From JAMHWD01 sp035911135 (GTDB lineage Bacteria; Pseudomonadota; Alphaproteobacteria; Micavibrionales; Micavibrionaceae): 64,000 bases of DNA. The position numbers and the translations under genes were made by a program. The stretch lies in the NCBI GenBank assembly GCA_035911135.1, contig JAMHWD010000017.1:7367-71366 (forward strand). The letters are read 5' to 3'. The notes under the pieces were generated by a model. The model ran no database searches. It was not told where the DNA came from and worked only from the letters and a program-made list of their open reading frames with translations. Every line of letters starts with the position of its first letter. Position 1 is the first letter of the stretch. Shown here one piece after another: positions 1-8,755 of this stretch.

Positions 1-1
1 T

Positions 2-838
<837 letters not shown>

Positions 839-842
839 TGAT

Positions 843-1595
843 ATGGACAATATTCTTCTATCCTATGATGGCCCCGTTGCCACGCTGACCCTGAACAGGC
901 CGGAAGTGCATAACGCCTTTAACGCCTCCATGATCGCAGAGCTTGCGGATGTATTTGACGCGCTGGCTGCCCGTAATGATATATCGGTTGTCGTGCTACG
1001 CGGCGCTGGAAAGAGCTTTTCAGCCGGCGCGGATCTGAACTGGATGAAGGAATCCGTTAATTTTTCCAAAGAAGAAAACCGCAACGACGCGCTGGCACTG
1101 GCTAGCATGCTGGGAAAACTCAATACCCTGCCCCAGCTCACCATCGCCATGGTGCAGGGCGCGGCCATGGGCGGAGGCTTTGGGCTGGTCTGCTGCTGCG
1201 ACTATGTGATTGCCGGAGAAAAGGCATTATTCTCATTGTCCGAGGTCAAGCTGGGCCTGATCCCGGCAACAATCGGCCCCTATGTCGTGCAAGCCATCGG
1301 CCAGCGTCAGGCAAGGCGCTTTTTCCAGACGGGCGAGCGTTTCGGCGCAGGCAAGGCACTGGAAATAGGGCTTGCCCACGAGACAGGCGATATCGAGGAA
1401 TTATTGGCCAAAGCGCTGGATGAGATTACCAAGAATGGCCCCTATGCCATGCGCGCGGCTAAAAAACTCTGCTTTGATTTATCCGGCGCTTATATATCGG
1501 AAGCTGTCATGGAAAATACGGCCGAGCGGATTGCCGCTATCCGCACGGCCCCCGAGGCGCAGGAACGTCTTGCAACTTTTCTGGCCAAGAAATAA
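843..1595 (+). CDS. Enoyl-CoA hydratase/isomerase family protein (probable methylglutaconyl-CoA hydratase)
   Basis: Crotonase-superfamily protein of 250 residues. The start at 843 is preferred over an upstream in-frame ATG at 741 because it gives the normal N-terminus (MDNILLSYDGPVATLTLNRP) and lies 4 bases after the carboxylase stop. Visible motifs are AGKSFSAGADLNWMK (first oxyanion-hole segment) and AAMGGGFGLVCCCDYVIA (second oxyanion-hole and active-site helix), followed by SEVKLGLIPATIGPYV. Next to a methylcrotonoyl-CoA carboxylase it most likely hydrates 3-methylglutaconyl-CoA to HMG-CoA in leucine catabolism. The family identity is secure; the exact substrate is inferred from context. 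It converges on the M50-adaptor gene with only 6 bases between stops. Confidence 0.88.
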   Translation: MDNILLSYDGPVATLTLNRPEVHNAFNASMIAELADVFDALAARNDISVVVLRGAGKSFSAGADLNWMKESVNFSKEENRNDALALASMLGKLNTLPQLTIAMVQGAAMGGGFGLVCCCDYVIAGEKALFSLSEVKLGLIPATIGPYVVQAIGQRQARRFFQTGERFGAGKALEIGLAHETGDIEELLAKALDEITKNGPYAMRAAKKLCFDLSGAYISEAVMENTAERIAAIRTAPEAQERLATFLAKK

Positions 1596-1601
1596 ATATT
1601 T

Positions 1602-3749
1602 CTAATTAAAGCCGATCTCGCGCAGCACCGTATCATAGGCACCGCGCAAGACCCGCATGACCGGGCTTTGCGCCTTGGCAGAAATAACAAGCACGCCGCG
1701 CTCGGTCACGGGCACATCACGGCCTTGCGTATCTTGTGTAAAGGATATCCGGTAATGACTGGTGCGCGGGACCAGCCCTTCGCCTTCCGCCGGATCGCGG
1801 TAAGGGTCTGCCGCAATAGCGCCTCCATAAACGGAAGATAGATCCGGCCAATCCAGAGTTTTGGCGGCAACAGTATCAACCCGGACGAAATGAATATCTT
1901 CTGAAGATTTTCCGCCCCATACCGTGGCATCAGGAAAAAATTCTGCCTTTGGGTTATCCCCCATGCGGCGAAGCTGGGCCTCATCAAGATATCCTGTAAT
2001 GCCCGCCTGTCCGGGGCCGACAAGGCTAAGGATCGGTTCGTCCGGCCGTATGAAACGCCTGGCATGAATGTCAGGATTCACATCGGTAATCACGCCATCA
2101 AACGCAGCATGAATAACCAGTTGCGCTTCGCGTTCGCGCAGGGCCTTGAGACGGGATTTAAGCGTTTCAATATCATTATCCAGACCGGCATATTTCTGGC
2201 GAATGGCGATATTGCTCTGGCTGCGCCGCGCCAGCGTCTCAAATCCCTTAAGCCGGGCTTCTTCGCGGGCTATATCACGGGATAGCTCGTTGGATTGCAA
2301 CGCCACCAGCAAGTCGCCCTGGCGCACTAAAGCGCCCGGCGCGATTTCACCCACCTGCAATATTGCGGAAGGAGCCGGCGCATAAATCATCTGAAACTGC
2401 GCGGCATGGCGCATGGCTGGCACATGGGCGCTGGTCTGCCATGGTACAAACCCGGCTATTACAAGCATCCCCAATGCGCCCATAACCAATCGCCCACGCG
2501 TTGCATTGAATATATCCCCGCGCCGGCGCAACCAGATGACAAATTCAGACAAGGCCGGCATCATGATAAAGAAATAAATTTCCACCATCATCAATATCAG
2601 GCCCAAGGGCTTGAAGAAGACGTGATACACCAAAAGCGCAATCCCCAGAAAAAGGAAAAAGCGATAGACAATAACCGCATAGCCAAAGGCGATCATAAAG
2701 CGCTGGCGCGCCGCAGGCACCATTTCCGGCGACGCATCTTTAAAGGCAAATAGCAGGCGGCGCAAATGCCAGCGCGCAAAATCAGTGGCGCGTTTATGCA
2801 GATTTTCAATACCCAGCGCATCCGAAAGCACATAATAACCATCAAAGCGCATCAGCGGATTAAGATTGATCAGCAACGACCCCGCCAGCGATATGATTAC
2901 CGCCGAAAAGCATATGGCCTGCCCCAGGCTTGCAGGCGGCAGCATATGCCAGCCTATAAGCGCCCCGGCCGCAATGACAAGTTCCGCAGCAACCCCGGCC
3001 AGCCCGATCTGCATCCGCGCAAACCGGGATTTCAAACGCCACGCGCCCGTTGTCTCGGTATAAAGCATCGGATAAAGAACCATGAATGCCAGACCCATAT
3101 GCGGCACATATACGCCATGCCGGGCGGCGGTAAGGGCGTGTGCACATTCATGGATGACTTTAATACCAACGAAAGCAATCGCCATGATCGCCAAGCCTTC
3201 CGGCGACCAAAGACGCATAAAGGTATTCATAAATTCATCAAGCCGCGGCAATGTCAGAAAAACACCTGCACACAAGGTCAGCAGCCAAAAATAAAAAAAT
3301 CCGCGCGTGTACAAAAATCCCGCATAGGGCATAGCCCTGTTGAGGGTGGCCTGCGGTTTAAACAGCGGTATTGTAAAAAAGAGATAGCCATGCAAAAGGC
3401 GGCTGAGCCAGTGCGGCTCTGCGGATGGGCGATCTGCAGCGCTTGATGGGATAAATCCATGGCGCTTGAGAAATACAAAAAGGGCGGCGATATCTTCAGG
3501 TGCAGGAGAGAGTGTTGTCTCGTTCCTGACAGCCCTGATAAGCGCATCAATATCCTGTCCGCCATTAAAACGGGCAAGACATTCATATTCCGCCCATCCG
3601 ATACGAAAATATTTATTGGAAACAGGATTATACAATACCCAGCTTGGAGTTCCATCATCCTGTGCGGGGCCTTGCAATATTTCAATCCCCGGATTAAGGG
3701 CCGTAATACGGATATTTTTCAGTGCATCCATATCGCCATTACTTGCCAT
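1602..3749 (-). CDS. M50 metallopeptidase fused to HlyD-type adaptor domain
   Basis: A 715-residue polytopic membrane protein, last gene of a four-gene minus-strand operon. Residues 1-110 form a small N-terminal domain resembling the PqqD-like/winged-helix module in 'putative peptide zinc metalloprotease' proteins. A membrane region (about 120-420) carries the zinc motif HECAH (200-204) and the second M50 signature NPLMRFDGYY (297-306), so the protease site looks intact. The C-terminal part (about 430-715) has a lipoyl/HlyD hairpin (ILQVGEIAPGALVRQGDLLV, then HAAFDGVITDVNPDIHARRF). Site-2-type proteases cleave substrates within the membrane, while HlyD domains bridge to an outer-membrane channel. 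The fusion suggests processing coupled to export, or use of the M50 fold as a membrane anchor. Substrate unknown. It starts 6 bases after the preceding adaptor's stop. Confidence 0.82.
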   Translation of the reverse strand: MASNGDMDALKNIRITALNPGIEILQGPAQDDGTPSWVLYNPVSNKYFRIGWAEYECLARFNGGQDIDALIRAVRNETTLSPAPEDIAALFVFLKRHGFIPSSAADRPSAEPHWLSRLLHGYLFFTIPLFKPQATLNRAMPYAGFLYTRGFFYFWLLTLCAGVFLTLPRLDEFMNTFMRLWSPEGLAIMAIAFVGIKVIHECAHALTAARHGVYVPHMGLAFMVLYPMLYTETTGAWRLKSRFARMQIGLAGVAAELVIAAGALIGWHMLPPASLGQAICFSAVIISLAGSLLINLNPLMRFDGYYVLSDALGIENLHKRATDFARWHLRRLLFAFKDASPEMVPAARQRFMIAFGYAVIVYRFFLFLGIALLVYHVFFKPLGLILMMVEIYFFIMMPALSEFVIWLRRRGDIFNATRGRLVMGALGMLVIAGFVPWQTSAHVPAMRHAAQFQMIYAPAPSAILQVGEIAPGALVRQGDLLVALQSNELSRDIAREEARLKGFETLARRSQSNIAIRQKYAGLDNDIETLKSRLKALREREAQLVIHAAFDGVITDVNPDIHARRFIRPDEPILSLVGPGQAGITGYLDEAQLRRMGDNPKAEFFPDATVWGGKSSEDIHFVRVDTVAAKTLDWPDLSSVYGGAIAADPYRDPAEGEGLVPRTSHYRISFTQDTQGRDVPVTERGVLVISAKAQSPVMRVLRGAYDTVLREIGFN

Positions 3750-3755
3750 GGTTTT

Positions 3756-5057
3756 CTACACCCCAAATACCTGACGCAGATAAATCAGCGGCCGGCGCAA
3801 CATCGCATAACCCAATACGGACCAGTCACTGTAAACACGCGCTGTCCCCTGCCAGCCGATCCGCAGATCCTCACCTTCCGGCAATTTGGCCCGCATTTTA
3901 TACGTCAGTAGCCCATCTGCATCCGCGCTGGCCTGATAGCCCATAGTGGATAATATGGTTTCATAACGCGATAAGGGATCGGCCTGCAGATGAAAACTCA
4001 CCGCATCGCCTTTTTGAAACGGCAGCATCGAAGAGGCCGGAATCCGGATCAGGAGCTCCACCTGCGCCGGATCGGCAACCATCATCAGCCGGTCGCCAGT
4101 GCGAACCGGACGGCCTTCGATTGCATTCACATCCGAAAATACGGCAACGCCTTCCTTGCCTGCCCGTATTTCCCCCTTATCCAAAAGACCTTTTGTATAG
4201 TTATAAGAAACCTGCAAGGTATCAATCTCGGCACGCAAGGCCTGAAGCTCAGCTTTTTTCTCAGGCGCAGCCAGAGATTCCCGCGCCGCCCGGTCCAGCT
4301 TGGCCTGCGCCGCACGAAGATTGCCCTCGGATGTTTCAGCCTCCGCCGCCAGTGCCTCGCGGTCCATGCGCGCCACTATGGCATCGGCGCTGACTTTATC
4401 ACCGGGATGAATATCAACCTTCTGGATAATCCCATCAAAAGGCGCGGTTACAACGCGCGGGCTGCGGGCAACGATTTCCACGGGCGCGGTTGCCGATAAT
4501 TTGACCGGAAGGAAAAAAGCCAAAATCAAGGCCGCCGCTATTATCTTTTTATAGCGCCGCCATCCATGGGCCGCATCCTTGATATTCAGCCGCCCTGATC
4601 CGCGCTGTGCGCGCAGCGCATGGCCTGCGACCTCGCCGATATCTTTGAGGATATTTATTTCCGGCGATTCAAAATCATGATCACGTTCCAGCCAAAGCCA
4701 GTGCTCTTCCTTACCGGAATTATGATCCAAAGGAGCCAGCGCCACATAAGCCCCGCCCCATGCCGCAAGCGGCAATATATCATCGCCCGAAACGACAAGA
4801 ACCTCATGGCCGGCCTTGGTAAGAAAATCAGGCGCCAGAGATTTAATTGCCTGAGCAAACGGCCCTTCGCCATCAATAACCGCATTACCGGAAACGCCTT
4901 CCGGAAAAACATCCCTGCCCGATTTTACCAACAATATGGCGCGGTCATACGCAATGACATTCTTGGTCTGATTTAATATACGGAAATGAAGATCGCCGCG
5001 TGTTTGCGCCCCGATAAAGGATTTATAGAGATCCAAAAGCGCAAAAACCTTATCCAT
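3756..5057 (-). CDS. HlyD-family adaptor with N-terminal GAF-like cytoplasmic domain
   Basis: A 433-residue bitopic membrane protein. Residues 1-150 look like a GAF-type sensor fold (mixed alpha/beta, with AYDRAILLV and GAYVALAPLD strands) on the cytoplasmic side. A single membrane segment at about 171-188 follows a basic stretch (WRRYKK). Residues 190-433 form a periplasmic membrane-fusion adaptor: lipoyl half-motif PFDGIIQKVDIHPGDKVSADAIV, a helical hairpin (about 240-300), then a beta-barrel region. It sits between the pentapeptide-repeat adaptor (9-base gap) and the M50-HlyD gene (6-base gap), so all three adaptors are co-transcribed. Ordinary HlyD proteins have only a short cytoplasmic tail, so the large N-domain is unusual and could sense a ligand or an inner-membrane partner. 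The GAF assignment is by pattern only. Confidence 0.75.
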   Translation of the reverse strand: MDKVFALLDLYKSFIGAQTRGDLHFRILNQTKNVIAYDRAILLVKSGRDVFPEGVSGNAVIDGEGPFAQAIKSLAPDFLTKAGHEVLVVSGDDILPLAAWGGAYVALAPLDHNSGKEEHWLWLERDHDFESPEINILKDIGEVAGHALRAQRGSGRLNIKDAAHGWRRYKKIIAAALILAFFLPVKLSATAPVEIVARSPRVVTAPFDGIIQKVDIHPGDKVSADAIVARMDREALAAEAETSEGNLRAAQAKLDRAARESLAAPEKKAELQALRAEIDTLQVSYNYTKGLLDKGEIRAGKEGVAVFSDVNAIEGRPVRTGDRLMMVADPAQVELLIRIPASSMLPFQKGDAVSFHLQADPLSRYETILSTMGYQASADADGLLTYKMRAKLPEGEDLRIGWQGTARVYSDWSVLGYAMLRRPLIYLRQVFGV

Positions 5058-5066
5058 GACAGCGGC

Positions 5067-6617
5067 CTATGGCGTTTTCTTTTCAGAAGGAATTTCAAGG
5101 AACCCGTACAGGCCGCGCTCACGGATACGCTCGGCATCTATCATCAGCTTGCCGCTCATGCCCGGCAGCAGGGGAACTTCATAGGGCGCAAGCTTGGCAC
5201 GCACCTGAATGGATTGGCTGACCGGGTCAATTTCACCGTGAAATCTGGTAATCTCGGCCTCATAACTGCCGCCCGTCTCCCCCAGCGTCAGTGTGACAGG
5301 CGCGCCAATATTCACCCAGCGCAACCAGCGCGAGGGCAATAAAAACTCAACCTCCAGATCATCCAGAGAACCAACCTCCATCAATACGCGGTCCGTGCGC
5401 GTATATTCATTGGCATTGGCAAGGCGGTTTGTTACGCGCCCGTCATAGGCGGCATGAATTTCACAGCTTTGCATGCGCGCCTCGATAATCTTGGCCTGCG
5501 CTTCGGCCTTGGCACTTTCATTCTCGACTTCCATCTGTTCGATATTGGAAATCAGATCAAGCTTAAACAGCTTGGCGCTGCGGGCTGATTTTTGCGCGGT
5601 AAGCGATGTCTGGAATCGCAAAGCCTCCAATTCGGCCAGCAAATCCTTGCAGTCATAGGTAATAAGAACATCACCCTTTTTGAACATCTCGCCATTATCA
5701 AAATTAATCGCCGTGATGCGCCCATCGCGGCTTGAGGAAATAACGGTGGATTTCTGCGGCACAAGAACCGCCTCAACCTCCAGCGTTGCCTCTTCGATAG
5801 GATAATGGTTATCTTCTTCCTCTTCTGCCGCCGCCGTGGCCGCAGCAGCTTCTGCTGCTGAATTTTCCAGTCCTGCCGCGGGTTCCAACGCTGCCAATGC
5901 CTGGCCTTCATGCAAGATTTGCTGCGCGATCTGGATATCCGGCGCAGGCGCAGATTGCGGAAGAAAATTACCCGCTTCCTCGGCCAGGGCGCTGAAAAAT
6001 CCGCTGACATTCGTATTGATATCATTGGCGCCTTGCACAAATGAGCGCCAGCCGCCTGAAAAATCAATGACCGGCATGGCCGGGAGAGAAATTTCCGGCA
6101 AGGATATTTCAGGCAAGCTTATTTGCGGGATCTCAATTTCAGGCAATTCAATTTCGGGCAATTCAACGGAAGGCCATTCCAGATCAGGCCATTCAAAGGC
6201 AGGTAAGGATATCTCCGGCCAGGAAAATTCAGGTATTTCAATATCCGGCATGTCGATTTCCGGGATCGTAATTTCCGGCAAGGTTACGTCCGGAAACTCA
6301 AATGACGGCCATGAAATTTCAGGGATGGCAATTTCAGGCATACGGATACTTACCAGACCATCTTGAAAATTTTGTGCATATTGCGTTGCGCTGGCTCCCG
6401 CATTCTCCCATGCCGCCATACCAGCCGCAGGAGCGTCTCTGATTTCCATCAAAGCCTCATTGCGCCAGTCAGTGCGGTATTCAAGAGCCACCGCCCCCGC
6501 CGCAACGCTTGCAAAAAGGGTTATAAATGCCAATGCACCTACGATTTTCCGGCGCGCCGGCGCAGGAGCATCGATAGTTTCCGGCACAATTTTTATATCA
6601 GGAGACATTTCGCTCAT
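5067..6617 (-). CDS. HlyD-family adaptor with 18-copy hydrophobic-Pro-Glu pentapeptide repeat
   Basis: A 516-residue inner-membrane-anchored periplasmic adaptor. There is a short cytoplasmic N-terminus, a membrane segment at about 25-45, then a run of 18 consecutive pentapeptides (residues 93-182) of the form hydrophobic-Pro-Glu-hydrophobic-x (for example IPEIS, WPEIS, LPEIE). A linker rich in Ala and Glu (about 235-270) precedes the adaptor core. The core carries the lipoyl motif RDGRITAINFDNGEMFKKGD, a short helical hairpin, and YDGRVTNRLANANEYTRTD. The ATG overlaps the TolC-like gene stop by 4 bases (ATGA), indicating translational coupling. The repeat is not part of normal adaptors and would form an extended rod or spacer in the periplasm. 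Adaptor identity is clear; cargo and pump are unknown. Confidence 0.8.
   Translation of the reverse strand: MSEMSPDIKIVPETIDAPAPARRKIVGALAFITLFASVAAGAVALEYRTDWRNEALMEIRDAPAAGMAAWENAGASATQYAQNFQDGLVSIRMPEIAIPEISWPSFEFPDVTLPEITIPEIDMPDIEIPEFSWPEISLPAFEWPDLEWPSVELPEIELPEIEIPQISLPEISLPEISLPAMPVIDFSGGWRSFVQGANDINTNVSGFFSALAEEAGNFLPQSAPAPDIQIAQQILHEGQALAALEPAAGLENSAAEAAAATAAAEEEEDNHYPIEEATLEVEAVLVPQKSTVISSSRDGRITAINFDNGEMFKKGDVLITYDCKDLLAELEALRFQTSLTAQKSARSAKLFKLDLISNIEQMEVENESAKAEAQAKIIEARMQSCEIHAAYDGRVTNRLANANEYTRTDRVLMEVGSLDDLEVEFLLPSRWLRWVNIGAPVTLTLGETGGSYEAEITRFHGEIDPVSQSIQVRAKLAPYEVPLLPGMSGKLMIDAERIRERGLYGFLEIPSEKKTP
6072..6341 (-). repeat. 18 tandem pentapeptide-encoding units (hydrophobic-Pro-Glu-hydrophobic-x)
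   Basis: The segment encodes 18 uninterrupted 5-residue units in the adaptor at 5067-6617. In order they are MPEIA, IPEIS, WPSFE, FPDVT, LPEIT, IPEID, MPDIE, IPEFS, WPEIS, LPAFE, WPDLE, WPSVE, LPEIE, LPEIE, IPQIS, LPEIS, LPEIS, LPAMP. Proline is invariant at position 2 and residues 1 and 4 are nearly always hydrophobic. At DNA level the 15-bp unit is partly degenerate, so this is a protein-level repeat rather than a fresh slippage product. Confidence 0.95.
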
Positions 6618-8050
6618 AACGCCTCCCTTTCGATAAGATTATACCCCAGCGTGCCAATCATGGCGGCGATAGCATCCTGATGTTCGGCCTGCACGCGCAG
6701 CGCCTTGATAGTGGCCGCGTGAGATTTCAAACGTGCCGCCAAAGAATCCGGCCCCGCCGACAACCCTTCCTTATGCGCTGCGCTTTTGCTGCTGGCGATA
6801 TCATTCAGTGCCGCGGCATAGGATTTTGCATCAGCCGCAAGCTGACGGGTGTAATTCAGCCTGTGCCGTGCAATATGCACCTGCGCCATAACAGCGCCAG
6901 CCAAAGCGACGCGGCGTTGATCATTCAATATTTCAGCATTTTCTGCCGCGCGGATGCGTACCGGCGCCGTTAATATTGATGTCAGGCTTTGTACAATCGT
7001 GCCTGAAAAACTTATCCAGCGATCATCTTGCAGGAAACTATTGCTATCGCGATTTAAAGAAAGCGCAATATCCGCGCCGGGGAACGTGCTGATAACTTCG
7101 CGGCGGATCGCACGGTTATCAATATTTTTCTGCGCCAGAGCCTCCAGCAGTTCAGGCCTGGATTTCAAGGCCCTTTCTTCAAGACCGCGCATATCTGCGG
7201 TCATATAATTATCCGCCAGATCCGTATAGTTATCCGGATCCGATGTCAGCCTTAATTCCCTGTCCTGCGGAATGGACAAAAGGCTTTTTAGCTCAGTGTG
7301 CGCCAAGGCCAGTTGCTCGCGCTCGGCATCGAGCGTTTCCATGGCCTCAAGGATGCTGGCAGAAAATGCGCCGCCTTGCGCCCCGGATATCAGATCGCCA
7401 TGCTCGGCCGCATCGACATTGCGAAGAGTGCCGCGCGCTTCGGAGAGCAATGCTGCCGCCTTGCCTTCGGATCGCTCAAGCGCCCATGCCCGCCAATATG
7501 CCGCATACACATCACGCTCGATCGTCTGAATAACCTTGTCATAGCGGCGCCGGTAAATATCGGCCTCCTCACCCGCGATCTTTACCTCCAGCGCGGTGAG
7601 TGCAATATCAAGAATACCCCAGTTCATGGAAAGATCATGCGTCTTGCGGTACTGATCCGTGGAATATGAAGGCTCCAGCGACTGCGAACCGGTCAACAGG
7701 GAACGGCTGGATGCCGCGCCTTCATTGGAACGCCCCAGAAAGGATGCCGTATAATCAAAACGCGGAAAAGCATTCAGGCGCTCCAGATCGATCCTGTCTT
7801 CCGCCGCCAGAACCTCGTACGCCGCCACGCGCGCGTCCAGATTCACATTTATGGCGCGATCAAGGGCCTGATAAACACTCAAGCTTACAACTTGCGGCAC
7901 AGCCTCATCCACAGCCAAAGCCCGGTCACCTGCCGCAAGCGCGTCATGCTGAGACGTCCCGGCGCGCAATATTTCAGCACGACAACCCGCCAGAAGCACA
8001 AAACTGCACCCCAGTAGCAAACCCCAGCGATAACGCCCTGATAAAGCCAT
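6614..8050 (-). CDS. TolC-family outer membrane channel lipoprotein
   Basis: Outer-membrane efflux/secretion channel of the TolC/OprM type. The ATG at 8050 is chosen over an upstream GTG at 8116 because it starts a clean lipoprotein signal: basic residues (GRYR), a hydrophobic stretch and the lipobox LLAGC, giving a 478-residue precursor. The mature part is alpha-helical with the duplicated outer-membrane efflux organisation (SVYQALDRAINVNLDARVAAYEV near the start, LNRDSNSFLQDD and SFSGTIVQSLTSIL in the second half). The stop overlaps the start of the repeat-bearing adaptor by 4 bases. It heads an operon with three adaptors and would form the exit duct of that assembly. No ATP-binding or RND pump gene is adjacent, so the energising component must lie elsewhere or be absent. 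Confidence 0.82.
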   Translation of the reverse strand: MALSGRYRWGLLLGCSFVLLAGCRAEILRAGTSQHDALAAGDRALAVDEAVPQVVSLSVYQALDRAINVNLDARVAAYEVLAAEDRIDLERLNAFPRFDYTASFLGRSNEGAASSRSLLTGSQSLEPSYSTDQYRKTHDLSMNWGILDIALTALEVKIAGEEADIYRRRYDKVIQTIERDVYAAYWRAWALERSEGKAAALLSEARGTLRNVDAAEHGDLISGAQGGAFSASILEAMETLDAEREQLALAHTELKSLLSIPQDRELRLTSDPDNYTDLADNYMTADMRGLEERALKSRPELLEALAQKNIDNRAIRREVISTFPGADIALSLNRDSNSFLQDDRWISFSGTIVQSLTSILTAPVRIRAAENAEILNDQRRVALAGAVMAQVHIARHRLNYTRQLAADAKSYAAALNDIASSKSAAHKEGLSAGPDSLAARLKSHAATIKALRVQAEHQDAIAAMIGTLGYNLIEREAL

Positions 8051-8212
8051 TACTTTTTTCAATACGGAATAAGGCGCGGCCGGACAGCCTTGCCTGTGGA
8101 CGATAAAATTACCCACTTTGATTCTAAAGGAAAATCAATGGCAAAACTAAGAAATGCCTCGGCTTTTAAAAGATATGCACAACTAAATCCACAGCCCGGG
8201 ATAAGTCGTTAT

Positions 8213-8323
8213 TCAAAGACACGCAGTTCCCGCGGCTTGATGTACACAACCCTCGCCATCTGCCAGTTTACAAGGCTTTTCCTTCGCTTTTGATGCTTTG
8301 CATGTCTTGTCTGATAGCTTCAT
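8213..8323 (-). pseudogene. Remnant of a tyrosine-recombinase (P4-type) integrase, N-terminal end only
   Basis: A 36-codon reading frame starting at 8323 reads MKLSDKTCKASKAKEKPCKL and then ADGEG, the typical opening of P4-like integrases (usual form: KLTDxxxKxAKPxxKPYKLxDGxGLYL). Just after ADGEG the frame slips: the alternative frame would give YIKPRE, resembling the expected LYL segment, so a frameshift and a stop end it at 8213. No catalytic domain follows. It lies about 180 bases from the 3' end of tRNA-Gly(TCC), where integrases of tRNA-targeting islands sit. I read it as the stub left when an integrated element was lost. Confidence 0.65.
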
Positions 8324-8325
8324 GA

Positions 8326-8387
8326 TGCCCCCAATTTTAGGGCTTCGATGCCCCCACGTTTTTCGATCTGCCCCCATACCTGCCCCC
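8326..8387 (-). repeat. Four GGGGGCA iterons upstream of the integrase remnant
   Basis: TGCCCCC occurs on the plus strand at 8326-8332, 8349-8355, 8369-8375 and 8381-8387, which is four GGGGGCA copies on the integrase strand. They lie immediately upstream of the integrase-remnant start and between it and tRNA-Gly. Such short direct repeats beside an integrase gene are characteristic of arm-type recombinase binding sites. That role is inferred; the repeats themselves are plain in the sequence. Confidence 0.6.
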
Positions 8388-8501
8388 AAAATTAATGGTT
8401 GCTAGTGAACAGAAAAATACTAACATGAACAAAAAATGCCTGGAAGCCCTTTGTTTTACAAGGATTTTGCGAACGTCAGCGAATGCGGGTGAAGGGGGGA
8501 T

Positions 8502-8575
8502 TGGAGCGGGTGAAGGGAATCGAACCCTCATAGCTAGCTTGGAAGGCTAGTGCTTTACCACTAAGCTACACCCGC
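8502..8575 (-). tRNA. tRNA-Gly(TCC)
   Basis: The minus strand folds as a complete tRNA. The acceptor stem is GCGGGTG paired with CACCCGC, the D-arm is GTAGCTTAGTGGTAAAGC, the anticodon arm is CTAGC-CTTCCAA-GCTAG with anticodon TCC (glycine, GGA codons), and the T-arm is GAGGGTTCGATTCCCTT. The discriminator is T and CCA is encoded (8502-8504). An integrase remnant lies on its 3' side, so this gene was probably used as an attachment site. Confidence 0.96.
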
Positions 8576-8755
8576 ATTTATGGTTTTCATTTGCGTTTTT
8601 ACAGCGTTACTTGTCGCGCGCGTATCATTTACACGCTTTGCTCCTCGTGCCTTGTAAAATCCCAAAGCGAAATAAAAACAATAGACCCCACTATCTATCG
8701 GCTTTTGGCCGGGAAATCAAGGATGAGTTTCAAAGCCCCGGATACGGCCTATCCC

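Noticed and set aside
2766..3446. 226-codon plus-strand open frame inside the M50-adaptor gene
   Set aside because: Antisense to a well-supported gene with M50 and HlyD motifs; composition is Arg/His/Gln-rich noise and no family is recognisable.
6072..6341. Possible CRISPR-like or satellite array
   Set aside because: The periodicity is at protein level (15 bp per unit) within a coding frame, with no repeat-spacer structure; no CRISPR array was seen anywhere in the window.
8485..8517. 12-base direct repeat GCGGGTGAAGGG as a formal att duplication
   Set aside because: Only 12 bases and 9 bases apart; too short and close to call an attachment-site pair, so kept only as supporting context for the scar.
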